Assembly (NCBI GenBank): GCA_034180415.1
Contig: JAXFOK010000050.1
Coordinates: forward strand, 62,001 to 126,000
DNA from: CAKMMH01 sp927798255
Lineage (GTDB): Bacteria > Bdellovibrionota_C > UBA2361 > CAKMMH01
Length of the DNA: 64,000 nt
Direction of reading: 5' to 3'
Shown: positions 40,674 through 50,219 of the stretch, piece by piece
How positions within the stretch are numbered: the first letter of the stretch is position 1
How the letters are laid out: every line of letters starts with the position of its first letter
The notes under the pieces: generated by a model
Told to the model about the DNA's origin: nothing
Database searches by the model: none
What the model saw: the letters and a program-made list of their open reading frames with translations, nothing else
Translations under genes and position numbers: made by a program

Positions 40674-43430
40674 ATGAACACTTATTGTATACATATACCT
40701 CGATTTGAGGGGGCTAGTAGCAAAGAACCATCAAGCTCAGCAAAACTTTTAGATGGGCTTTTTGCTGAAGCGCATAAAGTGTTAAATAAGAATGATGTCT
40801 TTTCTCTTGAGATATATTGTACTAATCAAACGATTTATTTAACTTTTTCTTGTGAAGAAAATATTGAAGGAATCTTAAAAGGAGTATTTTATTCAGCTTC
40901 TAATTTTTGTAATATTAAACAAATTAGCGATTATTTGCAATTTGTTAACGATGAGGATTATATAGTTGCTAGTACTGATTTAAGACTAAAAAGAAATGGT
41001 GTTTTTCCGATTAAAAATTATGAGAATTTTCCTTTTGATAGTTTAACAAATGTATTAAATCAACTTTCAAGTTTTTCTAGTGAAGATAACGTTTTAATTC
41101 AAATAGTATGTAAGCCTTTTATACCAAGTGGCTTTTTTTTAAAGACAGTAAGACCTAAAATTAGGCGTGATAGAATCGTTAGAATGGCTACAACTTTGAA
41201 ATATTGGATAAATGATAAGCCATATGATGAATACTTAAAAAGCGCTGAAGAAAAATGTTATAATTTAGCAAATTTCTCCATTAATATTAGAATTGCATCA
41301 TTTATTTCAAGAAAATTAGCACCTTCTCAAGTTATTGTAAAAAGATTAGAAAACAATTTAACATTAGTATCTGATTCATTTAATTCATATAATCATGCAT
41401 TAAATGGCTTCATTTCAAATCAAATAAAATTTGGTTCAGATAAACTAATTAAATTCTATAAAAGATCTCTTGATAGAAAACCTTTAATTTTATCGACTAA
41501 AGAATTAAGCACTCTTTGGCATATACCAAGTGCTATAAATTTTACGAATATTCCAACAGTACCTTCTGTTAAATTAGCTCCCCCAAAAGATTTACAGACT
41601 AATGTGCTTGATCCTATGGTTTCATATTTTGCAACAACGGATTATAGAGATACAAAGATAAATTTTGGTATTCATAGAGAAGACAGAAGAAGACACTTAT
41701 ATATTGTTGGAAAGTCTGGAAATGGTAAATCTTCATTAATGAAATTACTTGCCAAAAGTGATATTAAACATGGAGCAGGAATTTGTGTGCTAGACCCCCA
41801 TGGAGATTTAGTTGATAGTATCCTTACTTTTATTCCTAAGGAAAGAATACAAGATGTAATTATTTTCGATCCATCTGATTTAGAATATCCTTTGACATTT
41901 AATCCGTTCTCTGGGATTTCAAATAGTTATCGCATGCAGTTTGTGACATCGTTCATTGAAATTTTTAAGAAAACATTTTCTTCTATTTGGAATGATAAAT
42001 TTGAATATATTTTAAGATATGCATTACTAACAGTTTTATCGTTAAAAGATACGAGCTTTTTATCAATAGTAAAAATTCTTACAAATAGAAATTATCGTTT
42101 AGGTTTAGTAGCTAAATTAACAGACAATATATTGAAGAATTTTTGGTTTAATGAATTTGATAATTTCGAAGAAGAATATAACGACACAGTTTTACAGCCA
42201 TTATTAAATAAATTTGATGTGCTCATGACAAATGAGTATTTAAGAAATATTTTCTTACAAAAAAATAATGAATTTAATTTTAGAGATATTATTGATAATA
42301 ATAAAATCTTATTATTAAAACTTCCAAAAGGAATATTGGGTGATGAAGTAGTGTCATTTCTTGGCTCTGTTCTAGTTTTTAAAATTTATCATGCTGCTAT
42401 GTCTAGAGCTGATATTCCTGAAGCAGAAAGAAAAGATTTTTATTTTTATATAGATGAGTTTCATTCATTTATGACAGATTCTGTTAAGCAGATTTTAAGC
42501 GAATCAAGAAAATATAAATTAAATTTAACAATGGCTAATCAATATTTAGGACAACTTCCTAAGGATGTTCAAGATACTATATTTGGAAATATAGCAAATA
42601 TTATCGCTTTTGGCGCAGGCGGAGATGACGCAGAAAGATTAGCAGGTGAGCTTTCTCAAGATATTTCTAAATCAGATATTATGAATTTAGCTCCTCGCCA
42701 CTTGTACGTAAAAATGTCTATTAAAGGTGAAGTGCAATCTGCATTCTCAGGAGTAACTCTAGAAATTAATGATACTAATAATCAAGATTATACAAATGAA
42801 TGTATTGAATATAGTAGGGAGCATTACTCCGTAAATTTAGAAAATATTGATGATTTTGTAAATTTTGATGATGAATTTAATAAGCAATATGATTCAAATT
42901 ATAATGTTCAAAGTTGTGAAAAAAATTATTCTGATAATAATGGTGGTAATTTAAAACAATACTTACGTTGTTATGGTACTGTTCTTCTTTTGTCGTACTT
43001 AGATATTTCTAATGAATCTTTAGATCAATTAAAAGATAGCTCTTTTTTGAAAGTTGAAGAATTGGACTTAAAAGGTACATGTATTAGTGATATTTCGTTA
43101 AACAATTTAGAATATTTACCTGAGCTTATGGAATTAAAGCTTGATGGAACTAATATTACATCAAATGGTATGAAATATTTAGATAATATAAAAAGTCTTG
43201 ATTTGTTAAGTTTAAATGATACTCAAATAGATGATGAAGCAATAAGTTATTTGACGCCGCTTTCAATTTTAAATTTGTCTTTAAGAAACACTTTAATTAC
43301 TAATAAGTCTATTGAGTATTTTGATAAAATTAAGGATTTAGAAGAATTAGATATAAGAGGAACGTTGATTGACGAATATGGCGTTTCAAGGTTAAAAGCT
43401 ATTATGCCTGATCTAATAGTAATATTTTAA
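40674..43430 (+). CDS. orphan VirD4/TraD-type (DUF87-like) ATPase fused to C-terminal leucine-rich repeats
   Basis: 918 residues. Residues 1-300 are an N-terminal region with no clear membrane helix. The HerA/FtsK-type motor has Walker A GKSGNGKS at 346-353 and then CVLDPHGDLVDSIL, FDPSD and LTFNPF, as in conjugative coupling proteins. Walker B FYFYIDEFHSF is at about 590-599, followed by LSESRKYKLNLTMANQYLGQ and IVAFGAG-like segments. Residues about 795-918 hold five leucine-rich repeats of the LxxLxLxxTxI type (VEELDLKGTCI, LMELKLDGTNI, LDLLSLNDTQI, ILNLSLRNTLI, LEELDIRGTLI). No relaxase or type IV secretion gene is nearby. Role unknown; DNA or protein translocation or a defence function are options. 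Confidence 0.8.
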   Translation: MNTYCIHIPRFEGASSKEPSSSAKLLDGLFAEAHKVLNKNDVFSLEIYCTNQTIYLTFSCEENIEGILKGVFYSASNFCNIKQISDYLQFVNDEDYIVASTDLRLKRNGVFPIKNYENFPFDSLTNVLNQLSSFSSEDNVLIQIVCKPFIPSGFFLKTVRPKIRRDRIVRMATTLKYWINDKPYDEYLKSAEEKCYNLANFSINIRIASFISRKLAPSQVIVKRLENNLTLVSDSFNSYNHALNGFISNQIKFGSDKLIKFYKRSLDRKPLILSTKELSTLWHIPSAINFTNIPTVPSVKLAPPKDLQTNVLDPMVSYFATTDYRDTKINFGIHREDRRRHLYIVGKSGNGKSSLMKLLAKSDIKHGAGICVLDPHGDLVDSILTFIPKERIQDVIIFDPSDLEYPLTFNPFSGISNSYRMQFVTSFIEIFKKTFSSIWNDKFEYILRYALLTVLSLKDTSFLSIVKILTNRNYRLGLVAKLTDNILKNFWFNEFDNFEEEYNDTVLQPLLNKFDVLMTNEYLRNIFLQKNNEFNFRDIIDNNKILLLKLPKGILGDEVVSFLGSVLVFKIYHAAMSRADIPEAERKDFYFYIDEFHSFMTDSVKQILSESRKYKLNLTMANQYLGQLPKDVQDTIFGNIANIIAFGAGGDDAERLAGELSQDISKSDIMNLAPRHLYVKMSIKGEVQSAFSGVTLEINDTNNQDYTNECIEYSREHYSVNLENIDDFVNFDDEFNKQYDSNYNVQSCEKNYSDNNGGNLKQYLRCYGTVLLLSYLDISNESLDQLKDSSFLKVEELDLKGTCISDISLNNLEYLPELMELKLDGTNITSNGMKYLDNIKSLDLLSLNDTQIDDEAISYLTPLSILNLSLRNTLITNKSIEYFDKIKDLEELDIRGTLIDEYGVSRLKAIMPDLIVIF

Positions 43431-43530
43431 TTTAATATCTTAATATATTAATTTTTAATATTTTTGTGTATACTTTAGCTCTGGTTGTATATAAAAAATT
43501 AATTAGAGATATATTTGGAGTATATTACAC

Positions 43531-44628
43531 ATGGGATTAAGTATTGGGATAGTCGGACTTCCAAATGTTGGAAAATCAACAATTTTTAATGCGTTAACAA
43601 AAGCACAAAATGCAGAGAGCGCAAATTATCCATTTTGTACAATTGAACCTAACAAAGCATCGGTTCCTGTCAAGGATAAAAGACTTGATGAACTTGCAAA
43701 ACTTGTTAATCCAGAAAGAATTGTGTACGCAACAGTTGACTTTGTCGATATTGCAGGACTAGTAAAAGGTGCGAGTAAAGGTGAAGGGCTTGGAAATAAA
43801 TTTTTAGCAAACATTAGAGAAACAAATGCAATACTTCATATAATAAGATGTTTTGATGATGAAAATATAGTCCATGTTGATGGTTCTGTTAATCCACTAA
43901 GAGATATAGAGGTTATAGAAACTGAGCTTATCCTTGCTGATTTAGAAACTGTTCAAAAGCAAATAGTAAGAGTTGAAAAGCTTGCTAAGGCTGATAAAAA
44001 AATGCTTCCTATCTTAGAAAACTTACAATCCTTAAATAAATATTTAGAAGAGGGAAACTTAGCGATAACTTATTTAGATAGAACTGATGAATTTGCAAGT
44101 TTTTTGAAACAAATATCACTTCTAACGGATAAACCTGTAATTTATGCAATGAATGTGGGAGAAGATGATTTAGCAAAAGAAAATGAATATCAAAAGCAAG
44201 TTGAAGAGTATGCAAAAAAGAAAAATTTTATTGCAGTAAGCTTCTCCGCAAAAATGGAAGAAGATATGATCGGGCTAGAAGATGATGAGGTCAGTGAGTT
44301 ACTTAGTGAATATGGCATAAAAGAAAGCGCGCTAGATAGACTTGTAAGCGCAAGCTACGATATCTTAGGGCTTCAAAGCTTTTTTACTGCTGGTCCTAAG
44401 GAAGTTAGAGCCTGGACAATTAAGAAAGGCTCGAAAGCTCCAAAAGCAGCAGGTGTTATCCACACAGATTTTGAAAAAGGCTTCATCAGAGCTCAAGTTA
44501 TTAGCTATGAAGATTATATAAAGTATAAAAGTGAAACTGCTTGTAAAAATGCGGGTGTACTTCGTACAGAAGGAAAAGATTACGAAATGAAAGATGGAGA
44601 TGTAGTGGAATTTTTGTTTAATGTTTAA
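43531..44628 (+). CDS. ychF: redox-regulated ATPase YchF (OLA1 family)
   Basis: 365 residues, normal length. Obg-related P-loop protein that prefers ATP and binds the ribosome. Walker A GLPNVGKST (8-16), ANYPFCTIEPN, DIAGLVKGASKGEGLGNKFL, the modified G4 region (YAMNVGE), and a C-terminal TGS domain with FFTAGPKEVRAWTI, GSKAPKAAGVIHTDFEKGFI and KDGDVVEFLF. GGAG lies upstream of the ATG. It stands as a single gene between the ATPase-LRR gene and the protease genes. Confidence 0.97.
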   Translation: MGLSIGIVGLPNVGKSTIFNALTKAQNAESANYPFCTIEPNKASVPVKDKRLDELAKLVNPERIVYATVDFVDIAGLVKGASKGEGLGNKFLANIRETNAILHIIRCFDDENIVHVDGSVNPLRDIEVIETELILADLETVQKQIVRVEKLAKADKKMLPILENLQSLNKYLEEGNLAITYLDRTDEFASFLKQISLLTDKPVIYAMNVGEDDLAKENEYQKQVEEYAKKKNFIAVSFSAKMEEDMIGLEDDEVSELLSEYGIKESALDRLVSASYDILGLQSFFTAGPKEVRAWTIKKGSKAPKAAGVIHTDFEKGFIRAQVISYEDYIKYKSETACKNAGVLRTEGKDYEMKDGDVVEFLFNV

Positions 44629-44721
44629 AAATTTTCCTTGTAGATAAATATATTATTTTAATTAATACTATATGTAGTAAGTAAGTACTAATTATGTTTG
44701 TTTAATGAGGAGTCGTATAAT

Positions 44722-45417
44722 ATGCCTAATTATGATCCTATGTATTTTCTTTTATTACTACCTGCTATGATTTTAGCTACTATTGCCCAAAGTCGAGTGA
44801 AGTCAAAATTTAATGAAGGAAAAGAAGTTCAATCTATTAATGGCGTGACAGGTGCAGATGCTGCAAGACAAATACTTGACTCACAAGGATTAAATAATGT
44901 CCAAATTGAAGAAATAAAAACTTATTTAGGAGATCATTACGACCCATCAAAAAAAGTTTTAAGATTAAGCCCAGATGTTTACTCTAATTCTTCTTTAGCA
45001 TCTTTAGGAGTCGCTGCACATGAGGCAGGACATGCAATTCAAGATGCTAAAAAGTATCCTTTACTTGTAATTAGAAATGCAGTAGTTCCTATTGCTTCAT
45101 TTGGCTCTAATATTGCTATGACATTAATTGTGGCTGGCTTTGCAATGGGAGCATTTGGACTTATAAAATTAGGTATAATTGCATATTCAACAATAGTATT
45201 TTTCCAACTTGTAAATTTACCAGTTGAGTTTGATGCAAGTAAGAGAGCAAAAGAAATTTTGGTTCAAAAAGGAATTATTTATCAAGACGAACAAAAAACA
45301 GTTTCAGGTGTGTTAAGTGCAGCAGCTATGACATATGTTGCTGCGACGATTTCTGCTATATCAACACTTGTTTACTACATAGTAAAACTTGGTATGTTAG
45401 ATAAAAATAAAAAATAG
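44722..45417 (+). CDS. YugP-like neutral zinc metallopeptidase (membrane)
   Basis: 231 residues from the ATG at 44722, which has GAGGAG 9 nt upstream; a TTG at 44698 is in frame but lies before that site. Zinc motif HEAGH at residues 100-104 inside SLGVAAHEAGHAIQDA, with GVTGADAARQIL and LGDHYDPSKKVLRLSPDVY before it, as in the YugP/DUF2361 family. Membrane helices lie at about 8-24, 116-140, 143-165 and 200-222, with LPVEFDASKRAKEIL between. Probably a membrane-embedded protease; substrates are unknown. It lies just upstream of the M16 peptidase pair. Confidence 0.85.
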   Translation: MPNYDPMYFLLLLPAMILATIAQSRVKSKFNEGKEVQSINGVTGADAARQILDSQGLNNVQIEEIKTYLGDHYDPSKKVLRLSPDVYSNSSLASLGVAAHEAGHAIQDAKKYPLLVIRNAVVPIASFGSNIAMTLIVAGFAMGAFGLIKLGIIAYSTIVFFQLVNLPVEFDASKRAKEILVQKGIIYQDEQKTVSGVLSAAAMTYVAATISAISTLVYYIVKLGMLDKNKK

Positions 45418-45437
45418 AAGAGGATTTTAGTAAATTT

Positions 45438-46952
45438 ATGATAAATAAAATTAAATATTTATATTGTTTTTATATTGCTTTTTTTATAATAATACCAGTT
45501 TTTTCTTCATTTGCAGATAATAAACATCTAGAATCTGAAAATAAAAATGTAGCTATAAAAGCATTTGAAAAACTTTATAAAAATGTAAAAGTTAAAACTT
45601 TAGATAATGGTCTTACAATAATAATGTATAAAAGAGGACACGCTCCAGTCTTTACGGGAGTCATATCTGTAAGGGTAGGAGGGAGTGATGAGAGTGTCGG
45701 AAAAACTGGTATCTCACATGTCTTTGAACATCTTGCCTTTAAAGGTACAAAAAGAATAGGAACTAAAAATTATTCTAAAGAAAAGAAACTTCTTCAAAAA
45801 TTAGAGAAATTAGCACTTCAAACTGATGCAGGAAATATATTTACTCCTCAGCAAAAAAATGAATGGGACGAAATTCACGCAGAACTTAGAAAACTTTGGG
45901 ATGATGAAGCATTTTCTAAAGAATTTGAAAAAAGAGGAGCTTCTGGTTTTAATGCAAGCACTGATAAGGATATTACAAGGTATTATGTAAGTTTACCTAA
46001 GAAAGAATTTGAATTTTGGGCAAAATACGAGCTTGATAGATTTTTAAATCCTGTGATGCGTCAATTTTATCAAGAAAGAGATGTCATATTAGAGGAGAGA
46101 AAAATGCGCTTTGAAAATTCTCCTCAAGGAAAAATGTATGAAAATTTTTTGCAAAATATGTTTTTATCTCATCCTTACAGGAATCCATTAATTGGTTATG
46201 AAGAGGATATAAAACATTTGACTGCAACAGATGTCTTAAATTTTCAAAAAAAATATTATGTACCATCAAATATGGTTATTGCTGTTGTAGGGGATATCGA
46301 TTATGAAAAAGATTTTGAGATTTTAAAAGAGTATTTTTCAAAAATTCCAACTGGTAAGAAAGTTACAAGAGATATTATAAAAGAAAGGAAGCAAGAAGGG
46401 GAAAGGCAAATTAATTACAATTATAAGGCTAGTAGAAATATTTTGATTGCATATCATAAACCAAATTATCCACATAAAGACGATTTAATTATTTCACTAA
46501 TAACGCAAATTTTATCAGGTTCAAAGATTTCTCCACTTTATTTAAAACTTGTAAAAGAAAATAAGTGTGCAAGCTATGTCGGGGTTGATGAAGGGCCAGG
46601 AAGTGCTTATCCAAATTATGTAGGTTTTTATATAGTACCCAATGGTACATGTAGTAATGAAAAAATTGTTAATATTTATGATGAGGTTCTTGATAAGTTT
46701 AAAGAGAAAGGTTTTTCTGATGAAGATTTAAAAATTGCAAAGAAAAACATTTTAACCTCAACGATTTCTGTTTTGAATTCTAATGAAGCTCTTGGAAAGA
46801 TGCTTGCAGAAACAAAGCTTCTTTATGGAAATCATGAGTCTGTATTAAATTGGATGAGAGGGCTTGATAATGTAACAAAAGATAATTTAAAAAAAGTAAT
46901 GAATAAATATTTTGTTACAGATAACAGAACAATTGCTAGTATTGGAAAGTAA
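45438..46952 (+). CDS. M16 family zinc peptidase (active member)
   Basis: 504 residues with an N-terminal signal sequence (about 8-26). The inverted zinc motif HVFEH is at residues 94-98 in SHVFEHLAFKGT, with the downstream Glu in the EFEFWAKYELDRF/RDVILEERKMR region. A long insertion (about 110-165) separates the zinc motif from the next conserved block. The C-terminal half has the second M16 fold (NYPHKDDLIISLITQILSGS, LVKENKCASYV). It probably degrades peptides in the periplasm. The catalytic partner of a pair: the next gene starts 5 bp after its stop and lacks the zinc motif. Confidence 0.88.
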   Translation: MINKIKYLYCFYIAFFIIIPVFSSFADNKHLESENKNVAIKAFEKLYKNVKVKTLDNGLTIIMYKRGHAPVFTGVISVRVGGSDESVGKTGISHVFEHLAFKGTKRIGTKNYSKEKKLLQKLEKLALQTDAGNIFTPQQKNEWDEIHAELRKLWDDEAFSKEFEKRGASGFNASTDKDITRYYVSLPKKEFEFWAKYELDRFLNPVMRQFYQERDVILEERKMRFENSPQGKMYENFLQNMFLSHPYRNPLIGYEEDIKHLTATDVLNFQKKYYVPSNMVIAVVGDIDYEKDFEILKEYFSKIPTGKKVTRDIIKERKQEGERQINYNYKASRNILIAYHKPNYPHKDDLIISLITQILSGSKISPLYLKLVKENKCASYVGVDEGPGSAYPNYVGFYIVPNGTCSNEKIVNIYDEVLDKFKEKGFSDEDLKIAKKNILTSTISVLNSNEALGKMLAETKLLYGNHESVLNWMRGLDNVTKDNLKKVMNKYFVTDNRTIASIGK

Positions 46953-46957
46953 CGATT

Positions 46958-48439
46958 ATGAAGCTAAGAACACTTTTTATAATATGTTTGGTTTTAATGT
47001 TATTATATATTCCCATAACTTGTAGTTATAATGGTAATGTTAATGATGAAAAAAGTATAGATTATATCCCTCCTGTTCCGACAAAATGGAAAACTAAAAA
47101 TGGCATAAATGTTATTTATTATAGAGATAAAGAACTTCCTATAGTTAGAGCTAGTTTATATATACGAGGAAGCGTTGATAAAATTAATAAATTAAAAATT
47201 AAAAATCCATTAGTCTTAGAAGCTATGGGAACATTATTAAAAGCAGGTGGAACTAAAAAATATCCTACAGAAAAGTTAAATTTAAAACTTGAAAAGCTTT
47301 CAGCCTCTCTTTCTTCTTCGTGGGGAAGTGAATATGGAGAGATTTCTTTTAGCTCATTATTAGAAGATACAGAGGAGTTGTTTAAGATAGTAAGTGATAT
47401 GGTATTTAATCCAAGTTTTGATAAGAAAGAGTTAGAGCTTTGGAAACTTAGAAAAATTGATTCTATAAAAAGAAGACTTGATTCGCCATCTAGTATTGCA
47501 AAATTAAAATATCAAAATTTACTTTATAAAACATCTATGTATGGTTATATTTCAAATGAAAATGATATTAAAAATATTACTCAGAGAGATTTGTTTGATG
47601 CAAAGGAGAAATATATAAAACCTAAGGATGTTTATCTTACGATAGTAGGTCCTATAACAAAAAAGAAAATAGAAAGATTAATAGATACATATTTTCAAGA
47701 TTGGAAAGATTATAAAGGGAAAAATGTATCAAGTGATGATGAGATGATAAGGCATAATTTTAAACCTGTAACTAAACAAATTTACTTTATGAAAAAAGAT
47801 GATTTGAATCAGGCTACAGTTTTTATAATATCAAAAGGGCCAAGACTTGATGAAACGATGCATGTTAAGTATGCAGTGTTTAGTAGTTATTTAGGTACAG
47901 GTGGATTTTCATCAGTGTTAGTTAAAGATTTAAGAACAAATAAAGGATTAGTATACACAACTTATGGTGGAGTTTTTCCAAGTGTTCCTTATGGCGTTAG
48001 TACAATTTTTATAGAAACAAGCGATGATAAATTAAATAATGCGTTAAAGTCTGCAGAAAAAATAGTCAGCTCTTTTAAAAGTAGTGAAAATATTGATACA
48101 AATACGTTAAAACAAGTAAAAAATGCGATGTTAAATGCGGAAATATTTAAAACTGCAAGTTATGATACACTTGTCGATAGGAATTTCACATTTGATTTCT
48201 GGGGATTTTCTAGTAATTACGATAAGTTATACAAAAAACGTGTAAATAGCTTTAATGAATCTGATTTAATGGAAATTGGTAACAAATATATGGACTTAGA
48301 TAATTCTTTTGTCGTAATTGTTGCTTCAAGTAAAGCGTTAGATAATTTAAAGGACTTGATGAAAGATAATGAATCTATATTTTCAAAATATAATCTAAAT
48401 TTATGTGATGTAATGAGAGATGGTTTATGTGAAAAGTAA
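46958..48439 (+). CDS. M16 family peptidase-like protein (inactive partner)
   Basis: 493 residues with a signal peptide ending near ITCSYNGN, which may be a lipoprotein signal. M16 fold pattern (RASLYIRGSVDKIN, LVLEAMGTLLKAGGTKKYP, LEKLSASLSSSWGSEYGEIS) but no HxxEH. The C-terminal domain keeps the R/Y pair region (LRTNKGLVYTTYGG). In many proteobacteria such non-catalytic subunits pair with the active M16 protein encoded next door. The spacing of 5 bp supports co-translation. Confidence 0.85.
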   Translation: MKLRTLFIICLVLMLLYIPITCSYNGNVNDEKSIDYIPPVPTKWKTKNGINVIYYRDKELPIVRASLYIRGSVDKINKLKIKNPLVLEAMGTLLKAGGTKKYPTEKLNLKLEKLSASLSSSWGSEYGEISFSSLLEDTEELFKIVSDMVFNPSFDKKELELWKLRKIDSIKRRLDSPSSIAKLKYQNLLYKTSMYGYISNENDIKNITQRDLFDAKEKYIKPKDVYLTIVGPITKKKIERLIDTYFQDWKDYKGKNVSSDDEMIRHNFKPVTKQIYFMKKDDLNQATVFIISKGPRLDETMHVKYAVFSSYLGTGGFSSVLVKDLRTNKGLVYTTYGGVFPSVPYGVSTIFIETSDDKLNNALKSAEKIVSSFKSSENIDTNTLKQVKNAMLNAEIFKTASYDTLVDRNFTFDFWGFSSNYDKLYKKRVNSFNESDLMEIGNKYMDLDNSFVVIVASSKALDNLKDLMKDNESIFSKYNLNLCDVMRDGLCEK

Positions 48440-48469
48440 ACTTTTAGAGTTTTTATTTTAAGAGTAATT

Positions 48470-49156
48470 ATGAAAAGAATAATATTATTATCAATTTTTT
48501 TATCATTAATTTCATGTTCCCCAAAACATGAACCGGAAACCGTGGTATCTAATACATTCATGGGAGCAGCAACTGGAGCAGGAGCAGGCGCTGTAACAGG
48601 TGCACAGCTTAGTGCAGGAACAGGGCCTGGAGCTGCAGTAGGAGCAGGTTTTGGTGCGTTCTTAGGCGCAGTTAATGGGCTTTTATCAGAAAGATTAGAG
48701 TATCAGATGAAAGTTTTAGAGGCTGAAACTAATAAAGAAAAAGCAAGAGCATATGCACAACAAATTATAAAAGAACAATATGAGAGACGCTTAAAATTAC
48801 ACCCTACAAGAGATTTTTATCCGGCAGATTTATTTTTTTATGGTGATGAAGTTACGCTTCGTCCAAATGCTTGTTTTCTTATAGAAGAGATTGCAAAAAT
48901 GAGTAAGGAGAGACTTCCTTGGTCAAGATTAGTTGTGACAAATTATGTTGTAGCTTCAGATGATGATTCAAGTTATGCAAAACATTTATCAAGAAAGCGT
49001 TCACAAGCAATTGTTAATGAGCTAGTTCGTTTAGGTATTGAAGGAAGAAGGTTAGTTTCAAGAGGGGTATCTGTTAGAGAGCCAGTTTTATTGGATCCAG
49101 ATGATTATCCTTTAAGATATAGCCAGGCAGTTGAATTTACAGCTATTGATAGGTAA
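48470..49156 (+). CDS. OmpA-like lipoprotein with glycine-zipper segment
   Basis: 228 residues. The signal peptide ends in the lipobox SLISC. A glycine/alanine-rich helical hairpin follows at about 30-73 (GAATGAGAGAVTGAQ, GAAVGAGFGAFLG), typical of membrane-inserting glycine zippers. A helical linker runs about 75-110, and an OmpA-like fold about 115-225 with DLFFYGDEVTLRPNA, LSRKRSQAIVNELVRLGI and RRLVSRGVSVREP. It may anchor the envelope to peptidoglycan. It is 30 bp after the M16 pair on the same strand. Confidence 0.7.
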   Translation: MKRIILLSIFLSLISCSPKHEPETVVSNTFMGAATGAGAGAVTGAQLSAGTGPGAAVGAGFGAFLGAVNGLLSERLEYQMKVLEAETNKEKARAYAQQIIKEQYERRLKLHPTRDFYPADLFFYGDEVTLRPNACFLIEEIAKMSKERLPWSRLVVTNYVVASDDDSSYAKHLSRKRSQAIVNELVRLGIEGRRLVSRGVSVREPVLLDPDDYPLRYSQAVEFTAIDR

Positions 49157-49215
49157 TATATTTTTGCTAGAAGATTTAAAAAGTTTTAGTAAAGTTAATG
49201 TATAGGAAGGTTAAT

Positions 49216-49455
49216 ATGAATAATACTGATATAAAAACAAGTCAAGAATTAAAAGAGTTTTTAGAAGGCCTAGAATTTAAGCAAGTGGAAGGACTCCTTT
49301 CACCTATCTATTTAACAAGTGTAATGAATTATATTTTTAGTTTAGATAATATTAATTCCTTAATGACAGATGAAAATAAGGAAATAGCAAAGAGACTTTG
49401 GCAAATTGCAAAATTAAAGGGGGTTCAGCTAGGTGAGCCGGCGATTTTAAATTAA
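49216..49455 (+). CDS. small protein of unknown function
   Basis: 79 residues from the ATG at 49216, which follows AGGAAGG at a proper distance; an ATG at 49198 lies before that site. The chain is helical (TSQELKEFLEGLEFKQVEGL, ENKEIAKRLWQIAKLKGVQL) with no membrane segment or known family motif. It lies 59 bp after the OmpA-like lipoprotein gene. The next 760 bp carry no ordinary gene. Confidence 0.55.
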   Translation: MNNTDIKTSQELKEFLEGLEFKQVEGLLSPIYLTSVMNYIFSLDNINSLMTDENKEIAKRLWQIAKLKGVQLGEPAILN

Positions 49456-49571
49456 ATTAAATTTTCTTAAATATTTTACATTAGTTATAAAGAAATTTTA
49501 ATATATTACTAGTCTAGTATTTACACTTGAGATTCAATAAATTAACTTAATTCCATACTACATGAGCGTTT

Positions 49572-49796
49572 ATGAGGGCTTGGGTCAACACCTCAGAAAA
49601 TGTTGTGTTCTCAAGAAAGGAGGGGGAAGGATTTCACCTTCGAGTGTATCTCGTGCTACATGATCGCTGTTTTATGGTAATTCCTTTATTTTAGGATATT
49701 ACTGTAGTTGCGAAGAATGTTGGAATGTTTTGGCTACGTGATGTTAACTAGTACGATGTTGATATTTATGTCCCAGAGCGTTCCACTTCTTTGTAG
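49572..49796 (+). pseudogene. protein-like frame interrupted only by TAG codons
   Basis: From the ATG at 49572 the frame reads MRAWVNTSENVVFSRKEGEG and on to MVIPLF, then TAG (49692), DITVVAKNVGMFWLRDVN, TAG (49749), YDVDIYVPERSTSL, TAG (49794). No TAA or TGA occurs over these 75 codons. Another frame (ATG 49562) is also open for 33 codons, so composition alone may explain part of this. No ribosome binding site is evident. It is either a decayed gene or a frame with recoded or suppressed amber codons; no family is recognised. Confidence 0.25.
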
Positions 49797-49828
49797 GCCA
49801 ATAATTTAATGTTTTTTTTGAATTACAT

Positions 49829-49909
49829 TTGTGGAGTGAGGAGAACTTTTAGTGCGATTTCTTTAGCGTTCCTTTCTCGCACCTAAAAATAAGTTTTCCT
49901 TTTCCACAT
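49829..49909 (+). ncRNA. long imperfect stem-loop, possible small RNA or leader element
   Basis: Outer pairing TGTGGA/TCCACA, then GGA-GAACTT with AAGTTTTCC, then TTTTAGTGCGA with TCGCACCTAAAA around a loop of roughly 18 nt. The structure lies in the long gap upstream of the ihf gene. There is no T tract right after it, so it is not a standard terminator. Confidence 0.35.
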
Positions 49910-50219
49910 TTAAATATAAGTAATGTTTTTTTTATACTTTCAAGTTTGCCGAGTGCATTTTAATATTTATATGTGTTCGGTTCATTTTTTTATTCAAATT
50001 TCAGTCTTTAAAAATAAACATTGTTTTATAAATTTGCTTTTAAAAATTTAATAAATTCAATATATTATATATAACAAGTTAATTTTTATAGATATTTTAA
50101 GAAATCATGTAACTATTTTACTTTACAAGATATCTTATTACTAGTAGTTTCAGATTATAGGTTTTTCTGAAACATTTTATATTTTAAAATATTTTGTAAT
50201 TTATAAAAGAGATTGAAAT

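Larger units (their letters stand above)
49456..50219. other. 764-bp gap: stop-interrupted frame, direct repeat and hairpin, otherwise AT-rich
   Basis: The first part up to about 49550 is AT-rich with no signal. About 49558-49800 is a G+C-richer island with an imperfect direct repeat (TACATGAGCG near 49559 and TACATGATCG near 49657) and a TAG-interrupted frame. About 49829-49909 is a long imperfect hairpin. From there to the ihf start only AT-rich sequence is seen. Confidence 0.45.

Noticed and set aside
48217..48561. 114-codon minus-strand frame spanning the end of the second M16 gene
   Set aside because: Antisense to two well-supported genes and without protein family character.
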